The notes under the pieces: generated by a model
What the model was told of the DNA's origin: nothing
What the model saw: only the letters and a program-made list of their open reading frames with translations
Database searches by the model: none
Shown: piece by piece, positions 16,386 through 24,497 of the stretch
Layout of the letters: each line of letters starts with the position of its first letter
How positions within the stretch are numbered: position 1 is the first letter of the stretch
Assembly (NCBI GenBank): GCA_016213015.1
Contig: JACRCE010000105.1
Coordinates: forward strand, 1 to 36,926
DNA: 36,926 nt
Direction of reading: 5' to 3'
Origin: Deltaproteobacteria bacterium
Lineage (GTDB): Bacteria > Desulfobacterota > GWC2-55-46
Translations under genes and position numbers: made by a program

Positions 16386-16457
16386 TTTCAACTCGTACAT
16401 AATCTTGTCCTTCTCTGTAAGCCCGTAGCCCGATGTGTTGAACGCAGCGTTGCCCAT
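16371..16457 (-). pseudogene. Possible 28-codon remnant reading frame after carA
   Basis: An ATG five bases after the carA stop opens a 28-codon frame beginning MGNAAFNTSGYGLTEKDKIM. Its last few codons and TGA lie in the terminal repeat of the miniature element. It may be the start of a gene broken by that insertion, or chance. No homologue is recognised and there is no strong ribosome site, so confidence is low. Confidence 0.25.
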
Positions 16458-16461
16458 CACA

Positions 16462-17583
16462 TCACCCCTTCCCCCTCTCCATCTCCTCCGTAAACCTCTT
16501 AAAGAGATAGTGCGAATCATGCGGCCCGGGGGACGCCTCAGGATGGTACTGCACGGAGAAGACCGGCAGGTCTTTGAGCCTCATGCCCTCGACAGTACGG
16601 TCATTGAGATTTATGTGCGTAAGTTCGGCTTTGCCTTTTATCGAGTCCATGTCAACGGCAAAGCCGTGGTTCTGGGAGGTTATCTCGACCTTTCCAGTCG
16701 TCAGGTCCTTGACCGGGTGGTTTGCACCCCTGTGCCCGAACTTCAACTTATATGTCCTGCAGCCGAGCGCAAGGGCAAGTATCTGATGCCCAAGGCAGAT
16801 GCCGAAGACGGGCTTTTTACCGATAAGTTTTTTGACGCTCTCGATGGCGTATGGCACGGCCTCCGGGTCACCCGGGCCGTTGGAAAGGAAAACGCCGTCA
16901 GGATTCGCCTCAAGCACGGCCTCGGCAGGGGTCGAGGCCGGGACAATAGCCACGTCGCACCCGGACGAGGCAAGACAACGAAGGATGTTCAGCTTCATGC
17001 CGAAGTCGTAGGCAACGACCTTGAATCCGGGAGAGGCAATCTTTTCATAACCGCTCTCGCGGCTCCACAACCCTTGGGTCCAACGATAGGGCTTTTTGCA
17101 CGTTACCTCTTTTACGAGGTCAACGCCGACTATTCCGGTTGCCTCGCGCGCCCTTTCGACAAGCCGCGCCCTGTCTCTGTCCACGGTTGAAATCACCGCG
17201 CTCATCGCGCCCTTGTCCCGTATGATGCGCGTCAATGCCCTCGTGTCCACGCCGGCTATGCCCACGATACCGTGCCACCTGAGATAGGCCATGAGCACCT
17301 CGCTCGAGCGATAGTTGCTCGGATAAAGGCACTGCTCCTTTACTATGAAGCCCTCTGCCCACGGCCTCGTTGACTCGATGTCCTCCTCGTTGATCCCGTA
17401 GTTGCCCTGCTGAGGACAGGTCATTACGACAAGCTGGCCTTTATATGACGGGTCGGTCAAGACCTCCTGATAACCGGAGAGCGCGGTGTTGAAAACCACC
17501 TCGCCGGAAGTCTCACCATCCGCTCCGAAAGATGTGCCCTCAAAAACCTCTCCAGAGGCAAGGGCAAGGTATGCCTTTTTCAA
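16462..17583 (-). CDS. carA: Carbamoyl-phosphate synthase small (glutaminase) subunit
   Basis: CarA hydrolyses glutamine and channels ammonia to CarB. The 373 residues match the family length. The N-terminal domain has [20 protein letters not shown] and [21 protein letters not shown]. The C-terminal class I glutamine amidotransferase domain has the nucleophile in FGICLGHQ (Cys near 264) and the His/Glu dyad in [10 protein letters not shown] (near 347). The start is TTG with GGAG seven bases upstream. An alternative start is not evident, because family similarity begins at [15 protein letters not shown]. It follows pyrC by 53 bases, which contain a possible terminator-like hairpin. Its natural partner carB is displaced by about 1.9 kb by a miniature element and four HEPN/MNT genes. 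Confidence 0.97.
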   Translation of the reverse strand: MKKAYLALASGEVFEGTSFGADGETSGEVVFNTALSGYQEVLTDPSYKGQLVVMTCPQQGNYGINEEDIESTRPWAEGFIVKEQCLYPSNYRSSEVLMAYLRWHGIVGIAGVDTRALTRIIRDKGAMSAVISTVDRDRARLVERAREATGIVGVDLVKEVTCKKPYRWTQGLWSRESGYEKIASPGFKVVAYDFGMKLNILRCLASSGCDVAIVPASTPAEAVLEANPDGVFLSNGPGDPEAVPYAIESVKKLIGKKPVFGICLGHQILALALGCRTYKLKFGHRGANHPVKDLTTGKVEITSQNHGFAVDMDSIKGKAELTHINLNDRTVEGMRLKDLPVFSVQYHPEASPGPHDSHYLFKRFTEEMERGKG

Positions 17584-17606
17584 ATCGCGTCTCCGTTCTT
17601 TTTTTC

Positions 17607-17637
17607 AAAAAAAAGCGGGGCTGAAGCCATGCCCTGC
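17607..17637 (-). terminator. Imperfect hairpin plus T-tract between pyrC and carA
   Basis: On the minus strand GCAGGG-cat-GGCT-tc-AGCC-CCGC forms a hairpin with an asymmetric bulge, followed directly by TTTTTTTT (17607-17614). It begins at the pyrC stop codon. It could act as an internal, partially efficient terminator that lowers carA-carB expression. No PyrR-loop consensus precedes it. Confidence 0.45.
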
Positions 17638-18932
17638 TATTCAGGGTTGTCGTAAACAATCTTTCCGTTAACGATTGTCTTTTCAACCACGGCCTTGAGT
17701 TCCTTGCCTATAAAAGGCGTATTCTTTGATTTCGATTTGAGCGTTGCCGGACTTACAGTCCACGTCCGGCTTGGGTTTACAATGGTTATATCGGCTATGG
17801 AGCCTACCCTTAACGTGCCCTTGGCCAGCCCGAATGCCATTGCCGGATTTATCGTCATTGCGGCGATTGCCTTGTCCAACTCGAAAGCGCCTTGAAGCAC
17901 GAGGCCGTATATGAGCGAAAACGCGGTCTCAAGACCGATGACGCCGTTCGCCGCCTTATCGAACTCCACGTCCTTTTCGATCGTGGAATGAGGGGCATGG
18001 TCTGTCGCAATACAGTCAATCGTTCCGTCGGCTATGCCTGCCCTCAAAGCCTGAACGTCCTTCATCGAACGGAGCGGCGGATTCATCTTGGCGTTGGTGT
18101 TGTACCCGCCAACCGCCTCGTGGTCAAGTGTCAGGTGATGCGGCGTCGCCTCGGCCGTTATGTTCTTCGCGCCGCGTCCCTTGGCGCTTCTTATGAGCGC
18201 GACCGCGCCTGCGGTGGATACGTGCGCCACGTGCAACCGCGCGCCGGTCAGCTCCGCAAGCTGGATGTCCCTTGCCGCCATCGCGTCTTCAGCGGCGTTG
18301 GGAATGCCGGCAAGGCCCATGCGCGTTGATACGGCTCCCTCGTTCATCACCCCGTTCGACGCAAGCTCCGGTGTCTCGGCATGGCTTATCACCGTGAGAT
18401 TGACGCCTCCGGCGTATTCAAGCGCCGTCCTCATTAGTCCGGCGTTCGCGACAGGCATACCGTCGTCGGATATGGCGACGCATCCGGCCGACTTGAGCTC
18501 GTGCATCTCGGTGAGCCGCTCGCCCTTCATCCCATGCGACAGCGCGCCTATGGGAAGCACGTTGACGACGGCCTTGCCTGCCTTCTCGATTATCTGGCGC
18601 GTCACGGCCTCGCAGTCGTTGACCGGCTTGGTGTTGGCCATGCAGAGCACTGTGGTAAACCCGCCCGCGGCCCCTGCCATTGCGCCGCTTTGGATGGTCT
18701 CCTTATATTCATATCCCGGCTCCCTGAGATGCGTGTGAACGTCAATGAGCCCCGGCAGTACGAAGCGGCCTTTGGCCTCGATTATCGTAAGTCCGGGGGA
18801 TGGGTCTATCGTATCCGACTCGAACGGCCTGATCGAGGCGATGCGCTCTCCCGAAATATAAACGTTGTACAAACCGTTCGTGCCGGTTGCCGGGTCAACC
18901 AGAGTGCCGCCCCTTATAATCGTAAGCTCCAC
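17637..18932 (-). CDS. pyrC: Dihydroorotase
   Basis: This zinc-dependent amidohydrolase cyclises carbamoyl aspartate to dihydroorotate, the third step of UMP synthesis. The 431-residue length and the metal motif DVHTHLREPG (64-73) mark the type I (longer) dihydroorotase class. Other class markers are the GGFTTVLCMANTKP loop, NITAEATPHHL near the middle, and the catalytic Asp in IATDHAPHS. The start is GTG with GGGAGGG four bases upstream, 11 bases after pyrB. In some bacteria this class pairs with PyrB as a complex, and the adjacent gene order fits that. Confidence 0.96.
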   Translation of the reverse strand: MELTIIRGGTLVDPATGTNGLYNVYISGERIASIRPFESDTIDPSPGLTIIEAKGRFVLPGLIDVHTHLREPGYEYKETIQSGAMAGAAGGFTTVLCMANTKPVNDCEAVTRQIIEKAGKAVVNVLPIGALSHGMKGERLTEMHELKSAGCVAISDDGMPVANAGLMRTALEYAGGVNLTVISHAETPELASNGVMNEGAVSTRMGLAGIPNAAEDAMAARDIQLAELTGARLHVAHVSTAGAVALIRSAKGRGAKNITAEATPHHLTLDHEAVGGYNTNAKMNPPLRSMKDVQALRAGIADGTIDCIATDHAPHSTIEKDVEFDKAANGVIGLETAFSLIYGLVLQGAFELDKAIAAMTINPAMAFGLAKGTLRVGSIADITIVNPSRTWTVSPATLKSKSKNTPFIGKELKAVVEKTIVNGKIVYDNPE

Positions 18933-18943
18933 GGGTCCCTCCC

Positions 18944-19888
18944 CTATATCGCCTTTGGCGCGTCTTCACGCGACGTTCCAAGCAGAAGATAAAAAAGCGC
19001 CATCCTCACCGCAACCCCGTTCGTTACCTGATCGAGTATCAACGAGTACGGGCCGTCCGCGACCTCCGCGCTTATCTCGACGCCCCTGTTCATGGGCCCC
19101 GGGTGCAGTATCAGCACGTCCTTTTTGGCCTTCCTTAATTTAACGTCATCAAGGCCGTAGAGCCTTGAATACTCCCTTGCGTTGGGAAAGTCAGCGCCCT
19201 TGCTCCTCTCAAGCTGAATCCTGAGCATCATCACCACGTCCGCGTCCCGCAGGGCGTCTTCGACGTTCACGGTCGCCTTGCATCCAAGCGCCTCGATGCC
19301 CGGCGGCAGCATAGTTGCCGGGCCGCAAACGACGACCGACGCGCCGAGTTTGGTGAAGCCGTATATGTTCGAGCGCGCAACCCTTGAGTGTTTCACGTCG
19401 CCGATTATGGCGAGCTTCAAGCCGGCAAGCGACTTCTTATGTTCCCTTACGGTGAGCATATCGAGAAGCGCCTGACTCGGATGCTCGTGGTTGCCGTCTC
19501 CGGCGTTTATGACCGAACAACCGACGTAACCGGCTATTCCGTGAGGAGCTCCCGAGGATGAATGCCTGATGACGATGCAATCCGGCTTCATGGCCTCGAG
19601 GTTCTTTGCCGTGTCCTTGAGCGTCTCGCCCTTCACGACCGAGCTTGTAGACACGGATATGTTCACAGCGTCGGCGCTCATCCTCTTGGCCGCGATCTCA
19701 AAGGACGTGCGCGTCCTTGTGGAAGCCTCATAGAACAGATTGATGATGGTCTTGCCGCGAAGCGTGGGAACCTTCTTTATCTCCCGCGTAGAGACCTCTT
19801 TGAAGGACTCGGCGGTCGAGAGTATCGTCTCAAGCTCCTCTACGCTAAGGTCTTCGATCCCGAGTATGTCTTTTCTGTTCAGTCGCAT
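18944..19888 (-). CDS. pyrB: Aspartate carbamoyltransferase catalytic subunit
   Basis: PyrB condenses carbamoyl phosphate with aspartate, the committed pyrimidine step. The 314-residue chain has the carbamoyl-phosphate motif STRTRTSFE (56-64), [17 protein letters not shown] in the hinge region, the aspartate-binding ERSKGADFP segment, and the C-terminal [11 protein letters not shown] loop. No pyrI regulatory gene is next to it, so it is probably the trimeric, non-PyrI class. Its ATG overlaps the pyrR end by 10 bases, indicating coupling. Confidence 0.97.
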   Translation of the reverse strand: MRLNRKDILGIEDLSVEELETILSTAESFKEVSTREIKKVPTLRGKTIINLFYEASTRTRTSFEIAAKRMSADAVNISVSTSSVVKGETLKDTAKNLEAMKPDCIVIRHSSSGAPHGIAGYVGCSVINAGDGNHEHPSQALLDMLTVREHKKSLAGLKLAIIGDVKHSRVARSNIYGFTKLGASVVVCGPATMLPPGIEALGCKATVNVEDALRDADVVMMLRIQLERSKGADFPNAREYSRLYGLDDVKLRKAKKDVLILHPGPMNRGVEISAEVADGPYSLILDQVTNGVAVRMALFYLLLGTSREDAPKAI

Positions 19889-20415
19889 GGTTCAACCACC
19901 GCTTCGCTGACCCCGTCCACCTCCACAAGATGCACCTTTACGCCTTCCTTGAGCGAGGTCGGCAGATTCTTGCCCACGTAGTCGGCCTTTATGGGCAGCT
20001 GCCTGTGGCCGCGGTCAACCAGCACGGCGAGTTGTATGGAATGCGGCCTGCCGAAGTCCATGAGCGCGTCGATCGCGGCGCGTATCGTCCTTCCGGTAAA
20101 GAGCACGTCGTCCACCATGACTACAACGGAGCCGTCAACCGCGATCGGTATCTCCATCCTCTTCAAGGACGGCTGGTCTTTCTTTATGCCGAGGTCGTCG
20201 CGGTAGAGCGTCGCGTCAACCGCTCCGACCGGCACGGATACGCCTTCGATTGACGCTATACACGCCTGAAGCCGCAGGGCGAGATGATAGCCGCGCGTCG
20301 GGATACCGAGTATTATAACGCCCTCGGCGCCCTTGTTGCGCTCAAGTATCTCATGGGCGATCCTCGCGACGGCGCGGTCAATCGATTTTGCGTCCATTAC
20401 CTGTCTGACCTTCAT
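19879..20415 (-). CDS. pyrR: PyrR, pyrimidine operon regulator and uracil phosphoribosyltransferase
   Basis: PyrR binds a loop in pyr leader mRNA when UMP is high and promotes termination. Many members also convert uracil plus PRPP to UMP. The 178-residue protein has [12 protein letters not shown] near 36, the PRPP-binding loop [13 protein letters not shown] (98-110), and [24 protein letters not shown] near the end, all typical of PyrR. ATG is preceded by TGAGGG at a seven-base spacing. Being the first gene of the operon behind a PyrR-loop/terminator leader, it very probably regulates its own operon. Basic residues for RNA binding are present but not individually assignable. Confidence 0.95.
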   Translation of the reverse strand: MKVRQVMDAKSIDRAVARIAHEILERNKGAEGVIILGIPTRGYHLALRLQACIASIEGVSVPVGAVDATLYRDDLGIKKDQPSLKRMEIPIAVDGSVVVMVDDVLFTGRTIRAAIDALMDFGRPHSIQLAVLVDRGHRQLPIKADYVGKNLPTSLKEGVKVHLVEVDGVSEAVVEPCD

Positions 20416-20441
20416 GTCAAACCCTCATGCGCTGTAAAGGC

Positions 20442-20475
20442 AAAAAAAAACCTTTGCGCCGGATTGACGCAAAGG
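20442..20475 (-). terminator. Leader attenuator terminator of the pyr operon
   Basis: On the minus strand CCTTTGCG pairs perfectly with CGCAAAGG over a nine-base loop and is followed by nine T residues. It lies between the PyrR-binding loop and the pyrR start (about 27 bases before the ATG), as expected for a transcription attenuator. Confidence 0.85.
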
Positions 20476-20517
20476 CTCCGATAAATTTTGAAATGCGGTT
20501 TAACATCGTTCCCCGTT

Positions 20518-20537
20518 TTTAATCTCTCAGGATTAAA
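20518..20537 (-). promoter_or_regulatory. PyrR-binding loop (anti-antiterminator) in the pyr leader
   Basis: The minus strand reads TTTAATCCTGAGAGATTAAA. The stem TTTAATC/GATTAAA carries AATCCTGAGAGATT, which matches the known PyrR consensus ARUCCNGNGAGGYU at all but one position (A for the second G of GAGG). It sits about 40 bases upstream of the terminator, the usual spacing. PyrR plus UMP would stabilise this loop and free the terminator. Confidence 0.75.
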
Positions 20538-20564
20538 TTAAAAGGGCATAGTCCGGCTTGTCAA
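20537..20564 (-). promoter_or_regulatory. Candidate pyr operon promoter
   Basis: Perfect -35 TTGACA (20559-20564), 16-base spacer, TTTAAT -10 (20537-20542, five of six). The difficulty is that the usual start site would then be around 20530, inside the 5' arm of the PyrR loop. Either initiation is unusually close to the -10, or the transcript comes from further upstream. Confidence 0.4.
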
Positions 20565-20566
20565 TC

Positions 20567-20959
20567 TTAATGCGCTATGCTTGTTGTGTCCTTGAGCGGC
20601 GCCCGCGCGTCTATGCCGTAGAACAACTCCTTTGAATATCCGCCCGGAAAGTCGAGCGTTACGCTGTAATGAACCGATATGAATATTTCGTCCTTATAAC
20701 GATTTATCTTTATGTCGTCGCTCCCAATCGGTATGTCCCATCCCCTTGCCTTGTCCATTATGCGGACAAGGAGCTTTTCGTCGCCGTACATATGCGCGAG
20801 TTTGGCCTCGTCCTGCACCTCGGTCTTGAACAGATGATAAGCGACTAACGGCGGGGCGAATTTATACCCGGCATAGACCGCGGCCGCAAGCAAACAAATC
20901 CAGAACAGAACCCTCAGACGGCCTTCACCGCTATTATCGAAAAACCTCTTATGAGCCAC
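20567..20959 (-). CDS. Small membrane-anchored hypothetical protein (DUF4845-like in layout)
   Basis: This 130-residue protein has a charged N-terminus MAHKRFFDNSGEGRLR, one transmembrane segment at about 16-38 (VLFWICLLAAAVYAGYKFAP) and a roughly 90-residue soluble domain rich in beta propensity (DEIFISVHYSVTLDFPGGYS). The arrangement resembles small anchored proteins annotated DUF4845, but I cannot confirm that. The start is GTG with no strong ribosome site. A TTGACT/TAAATT pair with a 17-base spacer (20966-20994) sits so close that a transcript would be nearly leaderless. It lies between the polysaccharide locus and the pyr operon and may be co-transcribed with pyrR. Confidence 0.7.
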   Translation of the reverse strand: MAHKRFFDNSGEGRLRVLFWICLLAAAVYAGYKFAPPLVAYHLFKTEVQDEAKLAHMYGDEKLLVRIMDKARGWDIPIGSDDIKINRYKDEIFISVHYSVTLDFPGGYSKELFYGIDARAPLKDTTSIAH

Positions 20960-21059
20960 TGATTCAATTTAGCTTTATCGAAGCGATGAGTCAACAAGAA
21001 TCTCTTGCCTTTTATAGTTCCTTCCATCGACGCGCCTTGTTTATACCCCCCCACCCTGC

Positions 21060-21080
21060 CCTCCCCCGCGAGGGGGGAGG
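21060..21080. repeat. C-rich/G-rich palindrome in the ugd 3' gap
   Basis: CCTCCCCC-gcga-GGGGGGAGG is a near-perfect hairpin, with no T-tract on the minus strand. It resembles the hairpin after dciA (1010-1034) and is probably a dispersed repeat rather than a terminator. Confidence 0.4.
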
Positions 21081-21099
21081 AGATAAGGAATGTCCATTA

Positions 21100-22404
21100 T
21101 CACGCCCTGCCCACGGATACGTATTCAAACCCCATCCTTCTCATGGAGGCGGGTTCATAGACGTTTCTGAGGTCTATGAGCTTCGGCGACTTGAGTATCT
21201 GTTTTATCCTTGCAAGGTCGAGCTTCCTGAACTGGTTCCACTCGGTAAGTATGATCAGCGCGTCCGCTTCTTGGGCGGCTTCGTAAGGGTCGCGGCAAAA
21301 CTTCACCGTGGTCGGCAAAACCTTTTTGGCATGTTCCATTCCGGCCGGATCGTAAGCCTTGATCGACGCCCCTTGCTTTACGAGCATATCAACTATGTCA
21401 ATGGCCGGAGAGTCCCTTATGTCGTCGGTGTTGGGTTTGAAGGTCAGGCCGAGCACGCCGAGAGACAAGCCTTTCGGCTCCCCGACAATCGTCCTTATCT
21501 TATCCATCATGCGCTCCCTCTGGAGCCTGTTGACCTCGATGACCGTCTCGACGATCCTGAACGTATAGCCGCTCTCCTTTGCTATCTTCGTTATGGCCGA
21601 GGTGTCCTTGGGAAAGCACGACCCGCCGTAGCCCGGGCCGGGGTGTAAAAACTTCGAGCCTATCCTGTGATCGAGTCCCATGCCCTTTGCGACCAGATGT
21701 ATGTCCGCGCCGACCTTCTCGCAGATATTGGCCGTCTCGTTTATGAATGATATCTTGGTCGCAAGGAATGCGTTGGATGCGTACTTGATAAGCTCCGCGG
21801 TCTCTATGTCCGCTATGACGAACGGCGTCTCTATCAGATAGAGCGGCGAATACAGGTCCTTCATTATGGCCACGGCCTGCTCCGAGCGCGCGCCTATGAC
21901 CACCCTGTTGGGACGCATGAAGTCCTCTATGGCCGAGCCTTCGCGCAAAAACTCCGGGTTGGAGGCCACGTCGAACTTGTGTCCCTCCGGTTGTTCCGCG
22001 AGGATTATCTTCTCTATGAGCTTGCCCGTGCCGACCGGCACCGTGCTTTTCGTAACGATGACCTTGTAGCCGTTCAGGTTCGCGGCGATGGTCCTTGCAA
22101 CCTCCTCCACGTAGGAGAGGTCGGCGCTGCCGTCCTCCTTGGGAGGCGTGCCGACGGCGATGAACACGACGAGCGATTTTCTTACGGCCTCGGAGAGGTC
22201 CGTGGTAAAGGAGAGCCGCCCCTCCTTGACGTTCTTTTCCACAAGCTCCGTCAGCCCCGGCTCATAGATGGGTATCTGCCCGGCATCGAGCATCTTGATC
22301 TTCGATGCGTCCTTGTCAACGCACGTAACCGACACGCCGAAGTCGGCAAAACACGTGCCCGTTACAAGCCCGACGTAACCTGTGCCGATTACGCAAATAT
22401 TCAT
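21100..22404 (-). CDS. ugd: UDP-glucose 6-dehydrogenase
   Basis: The enzyme oxidises UDP-glucose to UDP-glucuronate with two NAD+. The 434 residues show the Rossmann motif GTGYVGLVTG (7-16), the EFLREGSAIEDFMRPNRVVIG segment in the first half, the linker with LIKYASNAFLATKISFINE, and the catalytic Cys in GYGGSCFPKDT (about 263). The C-terminal UDP-binding domain has LGLTFKPNTDDIRDSPA. ATG follows GGAGGT with an eight-base gap. It is the last gene of the polysaccharide locus, 29 bases after the GT9 gene, and provides the uronic acid donor for that polymer. Confidence 0.96.
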   Translation of the reverse strand: MNICVIGTGYVGLVTGTCFADFGVSVTCVDKDASKIKMLDAGQIPIYEPGLTELVEKNVKEGRLSFTTDLSEAVRKSLVVFIAVGTPPKEDGSADLSYVEEVARTIAANLNGYKVIVTKSTVPVGTGKLIEKIILAEQPEGHKFDVASNPEFLREGSAIEDFMRPNRVVIGARSEQAVAIMKDLYSPLYLIETPFVIADIETAELIKYASNAFLATKISFINETANICEKVGADIHLVAKGMGLDHRIGSKFLHPGPGYGGSCFPKDTSAITKIAKESGYTFRIVETVIEVNRLQRERMMDKIRTIVGEPKGLSLGVLGLTFKPNTDDIRDSPAIDIVDMLVKQGASIKAYDPAGMEHAKKVLPTTVKFCRDPYEAAQEADALIILTEWNQFRKLDLARIKQILKSPKLIDLRNVYEPASMRRMGFEYVSVGRA

Positions 22405-22433
22405 CTCTCAAGACCTCCATGACAAAATGAGAT

Positions 22434-23591
22434 TCAGCGGCCCGCCAACAGGCCGCGTATCTCCTTCAAACAATCGTCCGCGCTTATGTCCATGCAACGT
22501 TCCTTCATATCGGGACAGCCGGTTTTTTTGAAACACGGGGCGCAGTCAACGTCCTTTCGAACGACGGCAACTCTGCTTCCGACCGGCCTCCACTGCCTAT
22601 GGTCGTTTATCCCGCACCAGACGACGACCGTCGGCGTGCCGAACGAGGCGGCCAGATGAGCGGGGAACGAGTCGAGTCCCACGAACAGGGATGCCCCTTG
22701 GGCCGCAACGGCAAACCCTTCCAACTCTATCAAAGACGGCGCGTTTATGCAACCATTTAGACCTTTGTAAACCGGATCGCTTCCTATGACCTTCAGGCCG
22801 AACTCGCACTTGAGGGCGTCAACCAGCCTTTGCCATTGCTCCTTGTCCCACAGTTTGTAGTTGGAGCCGCTTCCCGTGTGTATGAGCGCGTATCTTTCGC
22901 CTTGCTCTACGCCGAGGGAGACCAGCTCCTTTTCAAAGGCTGATCGCGCCTCGTCCGAAACCGTAACACCCGGCCTCATCTCCTTTTCGGATACGCTCAG
23001 GCTGATAGCGCGCAGAACATCGGCCACGTGCCCGACCTCATGCGTCCCTTCCCTGTAGGGCGCGGTCTTATCGAGCAGGAAACCATACCCGCCGGCCCCG
23101 AACCCGACGATGCACCTTGCGCCGCCGAGATAGGCAAGGGGTATGGAATTAAAGGGATAGGCGCGAAGCGCGAGGAAAAGGTCGTACCGCTCCGAGCGCA
23201 GTTTGCGTAAGGCGCGAACATAGCTCGCTATGCCAATTGCAAGCCGTTTGAGTATGCCGTTGCCGCGATTGAAGCGGAGGCCGTCAAAGGCGAGGATTTC
23301 ATCAACAAGCGGGTTCAGTTTGAGATACGGATGAGTCCACGTCCCTGCCATGAAGTGGATCCTTGCCGTTGGATAAGCCTTTCTCAGATGCGGCAGGGCC
23401 GAGGAAGCGATAAACACGTCTCCGAGGTGGTCTATCCTCGACACCAATATCTTTCTTACTTTAGACGCATCAAACGCACACTCGTGCTGCTTGAACAGAC
23501 GATAGCCGATCGAATCAATTACCCCCTGCAAAAAGGCCATGTACGATTTCTGATAGAGATATTTTCTGCCGGATGCCTCTCTCATCAACAT
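22434..23591 (-). CDS. Glycosyltransferase family 9 (heptosyltransferase-like)
   Basis: The 385-residue GT-B enzyme resembles ADP-heptose:LPS heptosyltransferases. Visible features are KILVSRIDHLGDVFIASSALPHLRKAYP near residues 48-75, an AYPFNSIPLAYLGG stretch, the C-terminal HTGSGSNYKLWDKEQWQRLV nucleotide-binding region, and FVGLDSFPAHLAASFGTPTVVVWCG near 300. A Cys-rich tail (DCAPCFKKTGCPDMKERCMDI) is common in this family. It overlaps the GT2 gene by seven bases. An alternative ATG at 23585 has GGGAT six bases upstream. It could add heptose or a related sugar to lipid A-core or to the polymer; the acceptor is unknown. Confidence 0.88.
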   Translation of the reverse strand: MLMREASGRKYLYQKSYMAFLQGVIDSIGYRLFKQHECAFDASKVRKILVSRIDHLGDVFIASSALPHLRKAYPTARIHFMAGTWTHPYLKLNPLVDEILAFDGLRFNRGNGILKRLAIGIASYVRALRKLRSERYDLFLALRAYPFNSIPLAYLGGARCIVGFGAGGYGFLLDKTAPYREGTHEVGHVADVLRAISLSVSEKEMRPGVTVSDEARSAFEKELVSLGVEQGERYALIHTGSGSNYKLWDKEQWQRLVDALKCEFGLKVIGSDPVYKGLNGCINAPSLIELEGFAVAAQGASLFVGLDSFPAHLAASFGTPTVVVWCGINDHRQWRPVGSRVAVVRKDVDCAPCFKKTGCPDMKERCMDISADDCLKEIRGLLAGR

Positions 23592-24496
23592 ATCCCGACA
23601 AGCCTTAAAGCGGCCTTGAAGAACGCCGTGCGTTTTTCTTTCATATCGCCGGAAGGGGCAACGACGGATAAAACGGCATAAGCGATGGAGCGCATGGCCA
23701 TTATCGGCGCAAGCGCAGCGCGGAGGAGCAAGGTTTGAAGGACGCCGTGAAACTTATCCGTGTATACGATATACGACGACATCTGGCTTACGAGCGCTCC
23801 TGCCCCGCCCCATGCCCTTCCACCGCCCCTGTAATGGACTATCTCCACTTCAGGCGTATAAACGACGTTGTAACCGGACATGCGAACGCGCTTGCAAAAG
23901 TCGGCGTCCTCCACGTACATGAAGTACTTCTCGTCAAGGCCGTTGAGCGAGTCCCACAGTTTTTTTCTCGTCATTAAGAATGCGCCGGTTGCCCAGTCCA
24001 CGTTTTGCCGCGTCTGATAAAAGGATTCGCTCATTTCAACCTCGCAAAACATCTTGGACGACGTAAACCGAGACAATCCGCTCCATGTAAGGATAACGCG
24101 GAGCGGCAGATGTTCATAACCCCATGAGGGCTGGAAGCGCATGTCATTGAAATACATCCGGCAGGAGAGCGCGCCGATGCGCTCATCCCTTTCAAACTCG
24201 GCAACTGCCTTTGACAGAGGCGTTAAAAGGCGCGTGTCGTTGTTGAGAAGCAGGATGAGGTCTCCAACGGCCTTTTTCGCGCCAAGGTTATTCCCGCCGG
24301 AAAAGCCGAGGTTTTCCGGCGATGCCACCAGACGAACGCACGGGAAATTCTTTGCGATAAACTCGACGCTCTTGTCGCTTGATGCGTTGTCAACGATTAT
24401 CACCTCATGCGGCGTATCAACGAACCTTTCGATTGAGGACAGACAATCCTGCAAGAACCTCAAGCCGTTATAGTTGACTATGATTATCGAAAGCAT
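23585..24496 (-). CDS. Glycosyltransferase family 2 (rhamnosyltransferase-like)
   Basis: A 303-residue GT-A enzyme opening MLSIIIVNYNGLRFLQDCL, with VIIVDNASSDKSVEF (34-48), PENLGFSGGNNLGAKKA and the metal-binding LLLNNDTRLL near 82-91. A later DWATGAFLMTRKKLWDSL and MYVEDADFCKRV match the WsaE/RfbF-type rhamnosyltransferase group. A hydrophobic C-terminal region (about 245-285) suggests membrane association. It starts one base after the methyltransferase stop. Donor specificity cannot be fixed. Confidence 0.92.
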   Translation of the reverse strand: MLSIIIVNYNGLRFLQDCLSSIERFVDTPHEVIIVDNASSDKSVEFIAKNFPCVRLVASPENLGFSGGNNLGAKKAVGDLILLLNNDTRLLTPLSKAVAEFERDERIGALSCRMYFNDMRFQPSWGYEHLPLRVILTWSGLSRFTSSKMFCEVEMSESFYQTRQNVDWATGAFLMTRKKLWDSLNGLDEKYFMYVEDADFCKRVRMSGYNVVYTPEVEIVHYRGGGRAWGGAGALVSQMSSYIVYTDKFHGVLQTLLLRAALAPIMAMRSIAYAVLSVVAPSGDMKEKRTAFFKAALRLVGIC

Positions 24497-24497
24497 C

